The notes below the pieces were generated by a model, which did not search any database, was not told the origin of the DNA, and worked only from the letters and a program-made list of their open reading frames with translations. DNA of 8,031 nucleotides from Pseudomonadota bacterium. Lineage in GTDB: Bacteria; Pseudomonadota; Alphaproteobacteria; Rhizobiales; Rhizobiaceae. Each line of letters begins with the position of its first letter. Positions within the stretch are counted from its first letter, which is position 1. A program made the translations under genes and the position numbers. This document shows, piece after piece, positions 1 through 6,287 of the stretch. Where the stretch lies: NCBI GenBank assembly GCA_003242525.1, contig QGUU01000094.1, positions 1 through 8,031 on the forward strand, written 5' to 3'.

Positions 1-2
1 GG

Positions 3-1133
3 CCCGGCCCCGTTCATATCGAAGTGCCGCTCGATGTAATGGCAAAGCCTGCCGCAGGCCTATCCGTGGAGGCCGTTCTCAAGGGGCCGCCAGCCCCTGA
101 TTCCGCTGCGATCGACGAGGCAGTGACAATGATGGGGGCTGCTTCCCGGCCGCTTATCCTGGCGGGGGGCGGGGCAAGGCGCGCCGAAGCGCCCCTGCGG
201 CAGTTGGCTGAAAGGCTTGGCGCGCCGGTGGTCCTGACGGCCAATGGGCGCGGGCTCATGCATGGCCATCCCCTTGCCGTGCCGGCCAGTCCCAGCCTGA
301 AGGCAGTGCGCCGGCTGATTGCGGAGGCGGATCTGGTTGTCGCCGCAGGCACGGAATTCGGCCCTACGGACTACGACATGTATGGCGACGGCGGTTTCGC
401 AATGCCGGCAAATCTTGTCCGCATCGATATCGACGCCGGGCAGCTTGCGCGGCGTCCGGCGAAGCTTGCGGTTCAGGCGGATTGCCGCGCTGCGCTTGAG
501 GCGATTCTGTCGAGCCTCGGCGAAGCTGCCGCCTTCGAGGCGCAATCGTCGCAAGGCGCCGCCCACGCCCGGACTGCCCGCGAATCCGCGTGGCAGGAGA
601 TCGGTCCGGCCATGCAGGAACAGGTACGGGTGGTGGAAGCCATCCGCGACACGCTCCCTGACGCGTTCATCATCGGCGACTCCACGCAGCCGGTCTACGC
701 TGCCAATCTTTATTATGATCATGACAGGCCGGGAGGCTGGTTCAATGCTGCGACCGGCTTCGGAGCGCTGGGCTATGGTCCTCCGGCAGCCATCGGCGCG
801 GCGCTGGCCGTGCCCGATGCGCCTGTCGTTTGCCTGACCGGCGACGGTGGGTTCCAGTTCACCCTCCCGGAGATCGGGGCGGCGCTGGATGCCGGCGCCA
901 ATGTCGTCTTCGTCGTCTGGAACAATCGCGGCTATCGCGAGATCGAGACCTCGATGCGGGAGGCGGGCGTCGAGCCGGTAGGCGTGTCGCCCGCGCCTCC
1001 GGATTTTCTCAAGCTGGCACAGGCCTACGGCATCGAAGCCGAACGGCTGTCGGACAGGCTGGCGCTACCCGATGCGCTGAGGCGTGCGAGAGCCGCGCAA
1101 AAAACGCGTATCCTCGAAATTTCAGTTGAGTGA
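3..1133 (+). CDS. ThDP-dependent decarboxylase / acetolactate synthase-like protein, AruI-like, 5' partial
   Basis: C-terminal two thirds (about 376 residues) of a thiamine-diphosphate enzyme; the gene enters from the left edge. The frame is open from base 3 and encodes PGPVHIEVPLDVM, the usual end of the N-terminal Pyr domain, so the GTG at 24 is not the real start. Next come a Rossmann-like central domain (SRPLILAGGGARR, LTANGRG) and a ThDP-binding domain with the GDGG...NN cofactor/Mg motif at bases 840-926. The stretch GDSTQPVYAANLYY (from 675) stands where Ilv-type acetolactate synthases have GQHQMWAAQ, so this is not the biosynthetic enzyme. From memory the GDSTQPVYA motif is typical of 5-guanidino-2-oxopentanoate decarboxylases (AruI, arginine transaminase pathway). 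The catalytic Glu lies upstream of the window. Family assignment is firm; the substrate is inferred. It is followed 52 bases later by an SDR gene on the same strand, probably co-transcribed. Confidence 0.9.
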   Translation, partial: PGPVHIEVPLDVMAKPAAGLSVEAVLKGPPAPDSAAIDEAVTMMGAASRPLILAGGGARRAEAPLRQLAERLGAPVVLTANGRGLMHGHPLAVPASPSLKAVRRLIAEADLVVAAGTEFGPTDYDMYGDGGFAMPANLVRIDIDAGQLARRPAKLAVQADCRAALEAILSSLGEAAAFEAQSSQGAAHARTARESAWQEIGPAMQEQVRVVEAIRDTLPDAFIIGDSTQPVYAANLYYDHDRPGGWFNAATGFGALGYGPPAAIGAALAVPDAPVVCLTGDGGFQFTLPEIGAALDAGANVVFVVWNNRGYREIETSMREAGVEPVGVSPAPPDFLKLAQAYGIEAERLSDRLALPDALRRARAAQKTRILEISVE

Positions 1134-1157
1134 ACGTCCAAAAGGCGCGACTTTCGC

Positions 1158-1189
1158 GGAGGCTGGCAATGGGAATCTCTTGGCCATGA
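1158..1189 (+). promoter_or_regulatory. Strong Shine-Dalgarno with a 6-codon leader ORF overlapping the SDR start
   Basis: GGAGG at 1158-1162 is the best ribosome binding site in the gap, but it lies 23 bases from the SDR ATG at 1186, too far to serve it. It is placed ideally (6 bases) before an ATG at 1169 that opens a mini-ORF, MGISWP, whose TGA at 1187-1189 overlaps the SDR start as ATGA. The arrangement suggests that ribosomes load on the leader and re-initiate on the SDR. Alternatively, one missing base would fuse the leader to the SDR and make 1169 its true start. The geometry is seen directly; function is inferred. Confidence 0.4.
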
Positions 1190-1890
1190 CGAGTTTGGCA
1201 GGCAAACATGTCGTGATCACAGGCGGCACCGGCCAGCTTGGCAGTGCCGTGGTGGCGCAATTGCTGGAAGCAGGCGCGATCTGCCACGTGCCTAACAGCC
1301 ATGCGGCCGCGCCCGCCCATTTTCCCTTTGCGGCGCACGAGCATGTCCGCCTCGTCCACAATGTCTATCTGGCCGATTCCCAGGCGGTGGACGCCTTCTA
1401 TCGGGAAGTTCCTGAAGTTTGGGCCTCGATCAACCTGGCTGGTGGATTTGCCAGCGCTCCTTTCGACAAGACCGAATCGGCTTCCTTCGCCGAAATGATG
1501 GAAACCAACGTCCGCACCGCCTTCCTGTGCTGCAGGGCAGCGGTGCGGGCCATGCTTGGCTCGCGCACGCAGGGCCGTATCGTCAATGTGTCCGCTCGTG
1601 CAGGCCTGGATCCTCGCCGCGGCGGCGGCATGGTGGCCTATGCGGCAAGCAAGGCGGCAGTCGCGGCCATGACCGTCGCCCTGGCCGAGGAAGTCAAAGG
1701 CCATGGCATTCTGGTCAATGCGGTGGCGCCCTCGGTCCTCGACACGGCGACAAACCGGGCGGAAATGCCCGAAGCGGACTTCACCAAATGGGTTGGTCTC
1801 GGCGAAGCAGCCGAAACGATCGTCTATCTCGCATCGCCGCGAAACCGGGCGACAAGCGGCGCCGTGCTTCCGCTTTACGGAAGAGCGTGA
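1186..1890 (+). CDS. SDR family NAD(P)-dependent oxidoreductase with atypical cofactor motif
   Basis: Short-chain dehydrogenase/reductase of 234 residues. It has the N-terminal nucleotide loop TGGTGQLG (12-19), NLAGG (83-87), Asn108 in the helix-4 position, Ser136 in NVSA, and the catalytic pair Tyr152-Lys156 (YAASK), so the Asn-Ser-Tyr-Lys tetrad is complete. The loop departs from classical TGxxxGxG because the middle glycine is Gln17. The substrate-binding segment after the active site is short, giving a protein below the usual 250 residues. The ATG at 1186 is chosen because SDRs begin about 10 residues before the glycine motif; the frame is open back to 1084, overlapping the upstream gene, but that extension shows no SDR features. 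It lies directly downstream of the ThDP enzyme and probably reduces or oxidises a carbonyl or alcohol in the same pathway. The substrate is not predictable. See the leader ORF entry for its unusual start context. Confidence 0.88.
   Translation: MTSLAGKHVVITGGTGQLGSAVVAQLLEAGAICHVPNSHAAAPAHFPFAAHEHVRLVHNVYLADSQAVDAFYREVPEVWASINLAGGFASAPFDKTESASFAEMMETNVRTAFLCCRAAVRAMLGSRTQGRIVNVSARAGLDPRRGGGMVAYAASKAAVAAMTVALAEEVKGHGILVNAVAPSVLDTATNRAEMPEADFTKWVGLGEAAETIVYLASPRNRATSGAVLPLYGRA
1867..1883. repeat. Perfect 6-bp inverted repeat at the end of the SDR gene
   Basis: CTTCCG (1867-1872), a 5-base spacer and CGGAAG (1878-1883) lie within the last codons of the + strand SDR, just before the 22-base gap between the two convergent genes. 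The structure could act as a small hairpin at the convergent 3' ends, but no T-run follows on either strand, so it is not a standard intrinsic terminator. An 8-base palindrome, GTCGCGAC, follows at 1903-1910 inside the gap. Confidence 0.3.
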
Positions 1891-1912
1891 TGAAGCCGAA
1901 CCGTCGCGACAG

Positions 1913-2707
1913 TTACCCGCCGAATACGCCAAGCACGTTCTGATCGTAGTCGACCAGCGCTCCGGTCATGACGCCCGAGTCAGGGCTCAGCATGTAAGTG
2001 ATGAGCCGTGCGAGTTGCCCAGGCTTGACCAGCTGGCCCATGGGCTGGGCGGCTTCGGCTTTCTGCAGCCAATCATCACCGGCACCGTGCCATTTCCGCT
2101 GCACCATGTCCTCGCCCTCCGTGTCCATCCATCCGGGCAGCACGGCGTTGCACCGAATGCGGTTTCCACGATAGGCGTTCGCCGTGTTCCTGGTCAGCGT
2201 CGCCAGCGCCCCCTTGCTTGCCGAATAGGCGGCGAGAAAGGGCTGACCGCAATGGACGTTGACCGAAAGCACGTTGACGATCGAGCCTGCCGCCTGGCGC
2301 TCCAGCAGGTGTTGCACCACGCCCTGCATGAGAAAGAAGGGTCCGCGCACATTGGTGGCGAAAATATTGTCGAACAGTGCCTCGTCCGTTTCTGTAAGGG
2401 AGCCGCGTGCGGATGTCGCCGCTGCATTGACCAGTGCGTTGACGCTCCTCAGCCTTTCGACGGCTGTGGCGACGACTCGCCGGCAGTCGGCAACGCTCGA
2501 CAGATCGGCGGCAATGAAGATCGCGTCTGCGCCCTTCGCCTGTAGTGAGGCGACGGCGCGCTCACCCTTGGCCCTGTCGCGTCCCACTAGGGCAAGGGCG
2601 CGGCAGCCTTCCTCGGCAAGCGCTTCGGCCACCGCGAAGCCTATTCCCTGCGCGCCGCCGGTGACGATGGCGCTGGTAGCTGCGTTGCGGCCTGGTCCCG
2701 CGCGCAT
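1913..2707 (-). CDS. Classical SDR family oxidoreductase
   Basis: A 264-residue classical short-chain dehydrogenase/reductase of normal length. It has TGGAQGIG (16-23) for dinucleotide binding, NAAA (94-97), Asn119, Ser148 in NVLSV, and catalytic Tyr161-x-x-x-Lys165 (YSASK). Arg43 in VGRD, at the end of the second beta strand, would favour NADP(H), though this is inference. The ATG at 2707 is preferred over the more distant start at 2773 because AGGAGGA (bases 2711-2717) lies directly before it and the longer version would run into the upstream gene. Its start is 19 bases after the stop of the IolG-type gene, so the two form an operon and probably act on consecutive steps of one sugar, polyol or cyclitol pathway. 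The SDR fold does not reveal the substrate. Confidence 0.9.
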   Translation of the reverse strand: MRAGPGRNAATSAIVTGGAQGIGFAVAEALAEEGCRALALVGRDRAKGERAVASLQAKGADAIFIAADLSSVADCRRVVATAVERLRSVNALVNAAATSARGSLTETDEALFDNIFATNVRGPFFLMQGVVQHLLERQAAGSIVNVLSVNVHCGQPFLAAYSASKGALATLTRNTANAYRGNRIRCNAVLPGWMDTEGEDMVQRKWHGAGDDWLQKAEAAQPMGQLVKPGQLARLITYMLSPDSGVMTGALVDYDQNVLGVFGG

Positions 2708-2711
2708 GATT

Positions 2712-2716
2712 CCTCC
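2712..2716 (-). promoter_or_regulatory. Ribosome binding site deciding the start of the classical SDR
   Basis: On the minus strand GGAGG, inside AGGAGGA, stands 4 bases before the ATG at 2707. It lies in the 19-base gap after the preceding gene's stop and supports this start rather than the longer reading to 2773. Confidence 0.7.
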
Positions 2717-2726
2717 TGCCGCCGGC

Positions 2727-3716
2727 CTAGAGCCGGACGGTTCTTCCTTCCCTGGCCGAAAGCAGGGCCGCATCGGCCAGCCTTAGCGCCGCCAGCCCAT
2801 CGGCGCCGCCGGGCGAGGCCTTCCTGCCGGCACTCATGGCCGCAATGAAGGCCGCTATCTCATTGGCATAGGCTTCGGTGTAGCGGGTCATGAAGAAGTC
2901 GTGCAGCGGCGGCCGGGTATAGCCCTTTTCATTCGCCACCTCGATCGACACGGGCCGCTGGTTCTCCGCCGCAACCATGCCTTTCGAGCCATGCACCTCG
3001 ATGCGCTGGTCGTAACCGTAAGTGGCCCGGCGGGAATTGGAAATGAGCGCCTGCTTTCCCGAGCCGGTTTCGAGAATGACGCTGACCGAATCATAGTCAC
3101 CCGCCTCGCCGATGGCCTTGTCCACGAGCACCGAGGCGTGGGCCGACACCGAAACGGGCTCTTCGCCAAGAAGGTAACGCGCCATGTCGAAATCATGGAT
3201 CGTCATGTCGCGGAAAATTCCGCCGGAGCGCTTGATGTAGTCGATCGGCGGCGGCCCCGGGTCGCGCGAGGTGATGGTCACCATCTCGACCGTGCCGATG
3301 GCGCCTTCGTCGATTGTCTTCCTTACGGCCATGAAATGCGGATCGAAGCGCCGGTTGAAGCCGACCATCAGAGCGGCTCCAGTCTGCTCCACGACGGCCA
3401 GGCATTCCTCCACGCGCCCCACATCAAGGTCGATCGGCTTCTCGCAGAATATCGCCTTGCCGGCGCGGGCAAACCGCTCGATCAGGTCGGCATGCGTGTC
3501 GGTCGGCGTGCAGATCACCACCGCGTCTATGTCGCTGGCCTGCTCTATCTGATCGATCGTGCGCATCTCGGCGCCATAGGCGTCGGAAATGTCCCGCGCC
3601 GCCTGCTCCGCTGCGTCTGCCACGGCAACCAGCCGGGCAGCCTGGTTGGAACCGATGGCGCGTGCGTGAACCTTGCCGATGCGGCCAGCGCCGAGCAAGC
3701 CGAAACGAACCGTCAT
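2727..3716 (-). CDS. iolG: Gfo/Idh/MocA oxidoreductase, inositol 2-dehydrogenase type
   Basis: A 329-residue NAD-dependent dehydrogenase that would oxidise myo-inositol (or a related cyclitol or sugar) at a ring hydroxyl. Residues 1-120 form the Rossmann domain with GAGRIG (9-14) and the family motif EKP (92-94). GFNRRFDP (119-126) opens the substrate domain. SRDPGPPP (150-157) and GGIFRDMTIHDFD (165-177) are typical of IolG. Lys93, Asp170 and His174 match the Lys-Asp-His catalytic set described for Bacillus IolG. The ATG at 3716 has GGAAGG a few bases upstream. It is the first gene of an operon with the SDR that follows, with a recognisable promoter and operator-like region upstream. Rhizobia carry several IolG paralogues, including scyllo-inositol and rare-sugar dehydrogenases, so the exact substrate is uncertain. 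No other iol genes (iolB, C, D, E) are in the window. Confidence 0.88.
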   Translation of the reverse strand: MTVRFGLLGAGRIGKVHARAIGSNQAARLVAVADAAEQAARDISDAYGAEMRTIDQIEQASDIDAVVICTPTDTHADLIERFARAGKAIFCEKPIDLDVGRVEECLAVVEQTGAALMVGFNRRFDPHFMAVRKTIDEGAIGTVEMVTITSRDPGPPPIDYIKRSGGIFRDMTIHDFDMARYLLGEEPVSVSAHASVLVDKAIGEAGDYDSVSVILETGSGKQALISNSRRATYGYDQRIEVHGSKGMVAAENQRPVSIEVANEKGYTRPPLHDFFMTRYTEAYANEIAAFIAAMSAGRKASPGGADGLAALRLADAALLSAREGRTVRL

Positions 3717-3727
3717 GAGACCTTCCT

Positions 3728-3742
3728 TTCCGCTATGCGGAA
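3728..3742 (-). promoter_or_regulatory. Perfect 15-bp inverted repeat in the leader of the IolG-type gene
   Basis: TTCCGC (3728-3733), a TAT spacer and GCGGAA (3737-3742) form a perfect inverted repeat about 12 bases upstream of the ATG and immediately before the GGAAGG ribosome binding site. It could be a second operator half of a repressor system or an mRNA hairpin controlling access to the ribosome binding site. Its TTCC/GGAA arms are the outward version of the GGAA/TTCC arms in the upstream operator-like site. Confidence 0.45.
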
Positions 3743-3768
3743 CAAAAAAACCAGAATAGATAAAGAAT

Positions 3769-3782
3769 GAAATATTTATTCC
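3769..3782 (-). promoter_or_regulatory. IolR/RpiR-like operator candidate
   Basis: Read on the minus strand the site is GGAATAAATATTTC, one base from the GGAA-N6-TTCC pattern I recall for IolR, the RpiR-family repressor of inositol genes in Sinorhizobium. It lies 53-66 bases upstream of the IolG-type start and overlaps the proposed -10, a position suited to repression. The sequence match is seen; the regulator is inferred and no regulator gene is in the window. Confidence 0.4.
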
Positions 3783-3802
3783 GTCGATTACCCTGGCGTC
3801 AA
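3774..3802 (-). promoter_or_regulatory. Candidate sigma-70 type promoter of the IolG-SDR operon
   Basis: The minus strand has TTGACG (3797-3802), a 17-base spacer and ATAAAT (3774-3779). The -35 matches five of six consensus bases; the -10 is weak. It sits in the most AT-rich stretch of the window and would start a transcript around 3767, leaving a leader of about 50 bases that includes the 15-bp inverted repeat. Confidence 0.4.
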
Positions 3803-3834
3803 GCCACGGCGGCGTGCCCTATATCGCATTCCGG

Positions 3835-3848
3835 CCTGAGACCTCAGG
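3835..3848 (-). terminator. Inverted repeat over the stop codon of the DUF1402 gene
   Basis: CCTGAG (3835-3840), two bases, then CTCAGG (3843-3848) form a perfect inverted repeat spanning the TGA of the DUF1402 gene; with a one-base bulge the pairing extends further into GGC/GCC. It could fold with a 4-base loop at the mRNA end. No T-run follows, so it is a poor intrinsic terminator and more likely a 3'-end stabiliser, or chance. Confidence 0.3.
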
Positions 3849-4809
3849 AGGCGAACAGCGCCTCCAGTTCCGGCAGCTTGTCGTTGACCAGCCAGCCATA
3901 ATAGTTTTCCTGCGGTAAGCGCACAGGTTCGCCGGCGGCGCGGCGGCGTTCATTTTCCTTTTTCAGAGCCTGCGCGCGCGCTTCCGGATTGCCGACATTG
4001 TAGAGTGTGGCGGTAATGCCGGGATTTCTCGAAATGTCAAATCCGGCAATCGTCCGGTAGGCGTCGATCGATTTTTTCAGGGCCGCGGCCACGTAATTCA
4101 GCGTCAGATCCGGGTCCATTATGGTTTTGTAGACCCGGTTCGGATCGTCCGCGTCGAGCCGCGGCAGGCCGGAAATCTCGTGAACCATGTCGCTCATCTG
4201 CAGGGCGGTAAGCGGGTTCAACTGGCCGAGGCCGAAAGTCTGGCCGGCATAGTAGGGCTGGAAGAACACGGCGCCGAAGCGGTTGTCCGGGAAGCTTGTG
4301 CCATCGACTGTCCTGCCGCGGAACTCCTGGTTCCAGACCCTCTCGCGGCAGGTCCACAGAGCATAGCTGTCTGACTTGCCGTCGCAGGCGGCGAATTGCG
4401 GCCGCCGCACGAAAGCGGAAACGCTTTCGCCACGGTAGGCGAAGCTGAACCTCGAAGAGAGATAGGAGATCGCCTTGACGTAGTAGGTCTGCAGCCGGTC
4501 GTAGGCATCCACATTGTAGGTATGCTCGCCAACGATCGCGCCCACTATGTGTATCGGGTCTATGGCGTATGCGGCGGCGGTCTCCTTGATCTTGGCGCGC
4601 AGCCTGCCGTCGTTCTTCAGCAGCGCATATACCTTGCGGTACTTGGCCTGGAAGGTCGTGTTGGTGGCCTGCGTGCGGTTCACCGATGCGCCTGGAATCG
4701 CGGGTTGCACGGCATTGCGGTTGCCGGGCGGAACCAGGACGGCGGCTTGGCCTGCCGAAGCTGTTACCGCCAGAAGCAGGCCTAGGAAAAGGGAACGAAT
4801 TCGTCTCAT
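3844..4809 (-). CDS. DUF1402 family exported protein, lytic transglycosylase-like
   Basis: A 321-residue secreted protein of the rhizobial DUF1402 family. The N-terminus (MRRIRSLFLGLLLAVTASAG, then QAA) is a Sec signal peptide with likely cleavage after Ala22. The mature part carries motifs reminiscent of lysozyme-fold lytic transglycosylases: a Glu in VGEHTYN (Glu95), GLGQLNP (193-199, compare the GxxQ motif of SLT enzymes) and ATLYNVG (267-273, compare AAYNAG). Cys142 and Cys154 could form a periplasmic disulphide. A role in cutting or remodelling peptidoglycan is inferred from these motifs, not demonstrated. The ATG at 4809 is preferred to a TTG at 4836 because it places the basic n-region at the very N-terminus and lies about 20 bases after the predicted transcription start. 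It is probably monocistronic, with 127 bases separating it from the IolG-type gene. Confidence 0.85.
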   Translation of the reverse strand: MRRIRSLFLGLLLAVTASAGQAAVLVPPGNRNAVQPAIPGASVNRTQATNTTFQAKYRKVYALLKNDGRLRAKIKETAAAYAIDPIHIVGAIVGEHTYNVDAYDRLQTYYVKAISYLSSRFSFAYRGESVSAFVRRPQFAACDGKSDSYALWTCRERVWNQEFRGRTVDGTSFPDNRFGAVFFQPYYAGQTFGLGQLNPLTALQMSDMVHEISGLPRLDADDPNRVYKTIMDPDLTLNYVAAALKKSIDAYRTIAGFDISRNPGITATLYNVGNPEARAQALKKENERRRAAGEPVRLPQENYYGWLVNDKLPELEALFAS

Positions 4810-4836
4810 GCGCCGCCCTGTACTGGTCGGGCGCAA

Positions 4837-4863
4837 ATTATGCCGTGCCCGCAGCCGAGTCGA
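4837..4863 (-). promoter_or_regulatory. Candidate promoter of the DUF1402 gene
   Basis: On the minus strand CATAAT (4837-4842) matches five of six bases of the -10 consensus. TCGACT (4858-4863), 15 bases upstream, matches four of six of the -35 although the spacing is short. Transcription would begin near 4830, downstream of most of the alternative TTG start codon, which supports the ATG at 4809. Confidence 0.35.
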
Positions 4864-4878
4864 GACTTGTCGTGCATA

Positions 4879-4895
4879 CAGGGGTGAAAGCCCTG
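4879..4895. repeat. Small inverted repeat in the hslU-DUF1402 spacer
   Basis: CAGGG (4879-4883), a 7-base loop and CCCTG (4891-4895) lie in the 167-base spacer between hslU and the DUF1402 gene, just upstream of the proposed DUF1402 promoter. It may be a site for a regulator or part of the hslU mRNA 3' end. The rest of the spacer shows no gene. Confidence 0.25.
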
Positions 4896-4947
4896 CAGGT
4901 GCTTCCCTGGCGCCACAGTCCCGCCCCGTCTTCCCATGTAGAGCTGC

Positions 4948-4968
4948 GCCTGCGCTGCAATTGCAGGC
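4948..4968 (-). terminator. Hairpin shortly after hslU, possible end of the hslVU transcript
   Basis: GCCTGC and GCAGGC (4948-4953 and 4963-4968) can pair around a 9-base loop, starting 8 bases after the hslU stop. A perfect 12-base palindrome CTGCAATTGCAG (4955-4966) overlaps it. There is no T-run on the minus strand after it, so termination without a U-tract, or mere 3'-end protection, is a guess. Confidence 0.35.
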
Positions 4969-4976
4969 TGCCGATC

Positions 4977-6287
4977 CTACAGGATGAAGCGCGACAGGTC
5001 GGTGTTCTTCGCCAGGTCGCCAACATGTTCCTTGACGTAATCGGCGTCGACCCGGATCGTCGTGCCGCTGCGGTCCGGCGCGTGGAAGGAAATATCGTCC
5101 AGCACCCGTTCCATCACCGTCTGCAGGCGGCGCGCGCCAATATTCTCGACGGTGGCGTTCAGATCCACGGCAATGCCGGCCAGGGCGTCTATGGCGTCTT
5201 CGGAGAACTCGAGCGTGACGCCTTCGGTGGCCATCAGCGCGACATACTGCTTGATGAGGCTCGCTTCCGTCTCCGTGAGTATGCGGACGAAATCCTCCTT
5301 CTCCAGCGGCCGCAGCTCGACGCGGATCGGCAGCCGGCCCTGCAGTTCCGGCAGCAGGTCGGAAGGCTTCGAAACATGGAAGGCGCCCGAGGCGATGAAC
5401 AATATGTGATCCGTCTTGATGGGCCCGTATTTGGTCGCCACGGTGGTGCCTTCGACCAGCGGCAGCAGGTCCCGCTGCACGCCCTCGCGCGATGGCCCGC
5501 CTGAAATGTCGGAGCGCGCCGCGATCTTGTCGATTTCGTCGATGAAGACAATGCCGTCATTTTCGGCCGATTCCAGCGCACGGCGCACAACCTCGTCCTG
5601 GTCGAGCAGCTTGTCTGATTCGTCCTGTATCAGGATGTCGTAGGAATCCTTGACCGTGGTCTTGCGCAGCTTGGTGCGCCTGGTGCCCATGGCCTTGGAC
5701 AGCAGGTCGTTGATGTTCATGACGCCGATATTGGCGCCTGGCATGCCTGGGATCTCGAAGCTCGGCATGCCGCCGGTGCCCGTGTCGGCCACCTCGATCT
5801 CGATCTCCTTGTCGTCGAGTTCGCCCTCGCGCAGCTTCTTGCGGAAGGAGTCTCGCGTTGCCGGCGATGCGGTCTTGCCGACAAGGGCTTCCAGAACGCG
5901 CTCCTCCGCATTGACATGGGCGCGGGCCTTCACGTCCTCGCGCATCTTCTCGCGCTGCAGCCCGATGGCGACCTCAACCAGGTCCCGCACGATCTGCTCC
6001 ACATCGCGGCCGACATAGCCGACCTCGGTGAACTTGGTTGCCTCCACCTTCACGAAAGGCGCCCCGGCCAGTTTGGCCAGGCGGCGCGAAATCTCCGTCT
6101 TGCCGACGCCCGTGGGCCCGATCATCAATATGTTCTTTGGCGTCACCTCCTCGCGCATCTGGCCTTCAAGCTGCTTGCGGCGCCAGCGGTTGCGCAACGC
6201 GATGGCCACGGCGCGCTTGGCATCCTTCTGGCCGATGATGAAACGGTCGAGTTCGGAAACGATCTCTCGGGGGGAAAAATTGCTCAT
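4977..6287 (-). CDS. hslU: ATP-dependent protease ATPase subunit HslU (ClpY)
   Basis: The AAA+ unfoldase that recognises, unfolds and threads substrates into the HslV peptidase in the cytoplasm; it forms hexamer rings capping the HslV double hexamer. At 436 residues it is of normal family length and appears complete. It shows Walker A GPTGVGKT (57-64), pore loop GYVGRD (90-95), the variable I-domain (about 110-230), Walker B IVFIDE (246-251), the Arg-rich LQGRLPIR (315-322) carrying the Arg finger, the sensor-2 motif GAR (384-386), and the C-terminal LSRFIL tail that inserts into HslV to switch it on. The ATG at 6287 fits the conserved [19 protein letters not shown] start; its first bases overlap the TGA of the DUF2585 gene as ATGA, so translation is probably coupled. 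The frame stays open a further 164 codons upstream, but that extension overlaps the DUF2585 gene and is not homologous. It is the last gene of the operon. Confidence 0.98.
   Translation of the reverse strand: MSNFSPREIVSELDRFIIGQKDAKRAVAIALRNRWRRKQLEGQMREEVTPKNILMIGPTGVGKTEISRRLAKLAGAPFVKVEATKFTEVGYVGRDVEQIVRDLVEVAIGLQREKMREDVKARAHVNAEERVLEALVGKTASPATRDSFRKKLREGELDDKEIEIEVADTGTGGMPSFEIPGMPGANIGVMNINDLLSKAMGTRRTKLRKTTVKDSYDILIQDESDKLLDQDEVVRRALESAENDGIVFIDEIDKIAARSDISGGPSREGVQRDLLPLVEGTTVATKYGPIKTDHILFIASGAFHVSKPSDLLPELQGRLPIRVELRPLEKEDFVRILTETEASLIKQYVALMATEGVTLEFSEDAIDALAGIAVDLNATVENIGARRLQTVMERVLDDISFHAPDRSGTTIRVDADYVKEHVGDLAKNTDLSRFIL

Noticed and set aside
24..26. GTG at 24 as start of the ThDP enzyme
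   Set aside because: The frame is open to the window edge and encodes GPVHIE before it, a conserved internal segment of the family, so the gene is truncated by the window.
3..1133. Identity as IolD (trihydroxycyclohexanedione hydrolase) because of the nearby IolG-type gene
   Set aside because: The cofactor motif and the GDSTQPVYA segment fit the AruI/acetolactate-synthase-like group, not IolD, and IolD is also a longer protein.
1009..1932. Long open frame on the minus strand (about 307 codons) opposite the first SDR
   Set aside because: It lies wholly opposite genes with clear SDR and ThDP motifs, its translation has no recognisable domain and is rich in Arg, His and Gly, typical of an antisense shadow in GC-rich DNA.
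2708..2773. Longer start for the classical SDR at 2773
   Set aside because: It would overlap the IolG-type gene by about 47 bases, and the strong AGGAGGA is placed exactly for the ATG at 2707.
3744..3750. Run of seven T on the minus strand as the U-tract of a terminator after the DUF1402 gene
   Set aside because: No GC-rich stem directly precedes it; the preceding bases are AT-rich and look like promoter and operator. The only nearby stem, near 3803-3815, is short and imperfect.
2901..3770. Long + strand frame (289 codons) opposite the IolG-type gene
   Set aside because: Antisense shadow; the minus strand encodes an intact IolG-type enzyme with all motifs. The similar frames at 60-722 (minus) and 1703-2545 and 4686-5504 (plus) fall for the same reason.
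3741..3800. AT-rich island as a trace of a mobile element or transferred DNA
   Set aside because: It is only about 60 bases, has no terminal repeats, target duplications or integrase nearby, and is explained by a promoter region.
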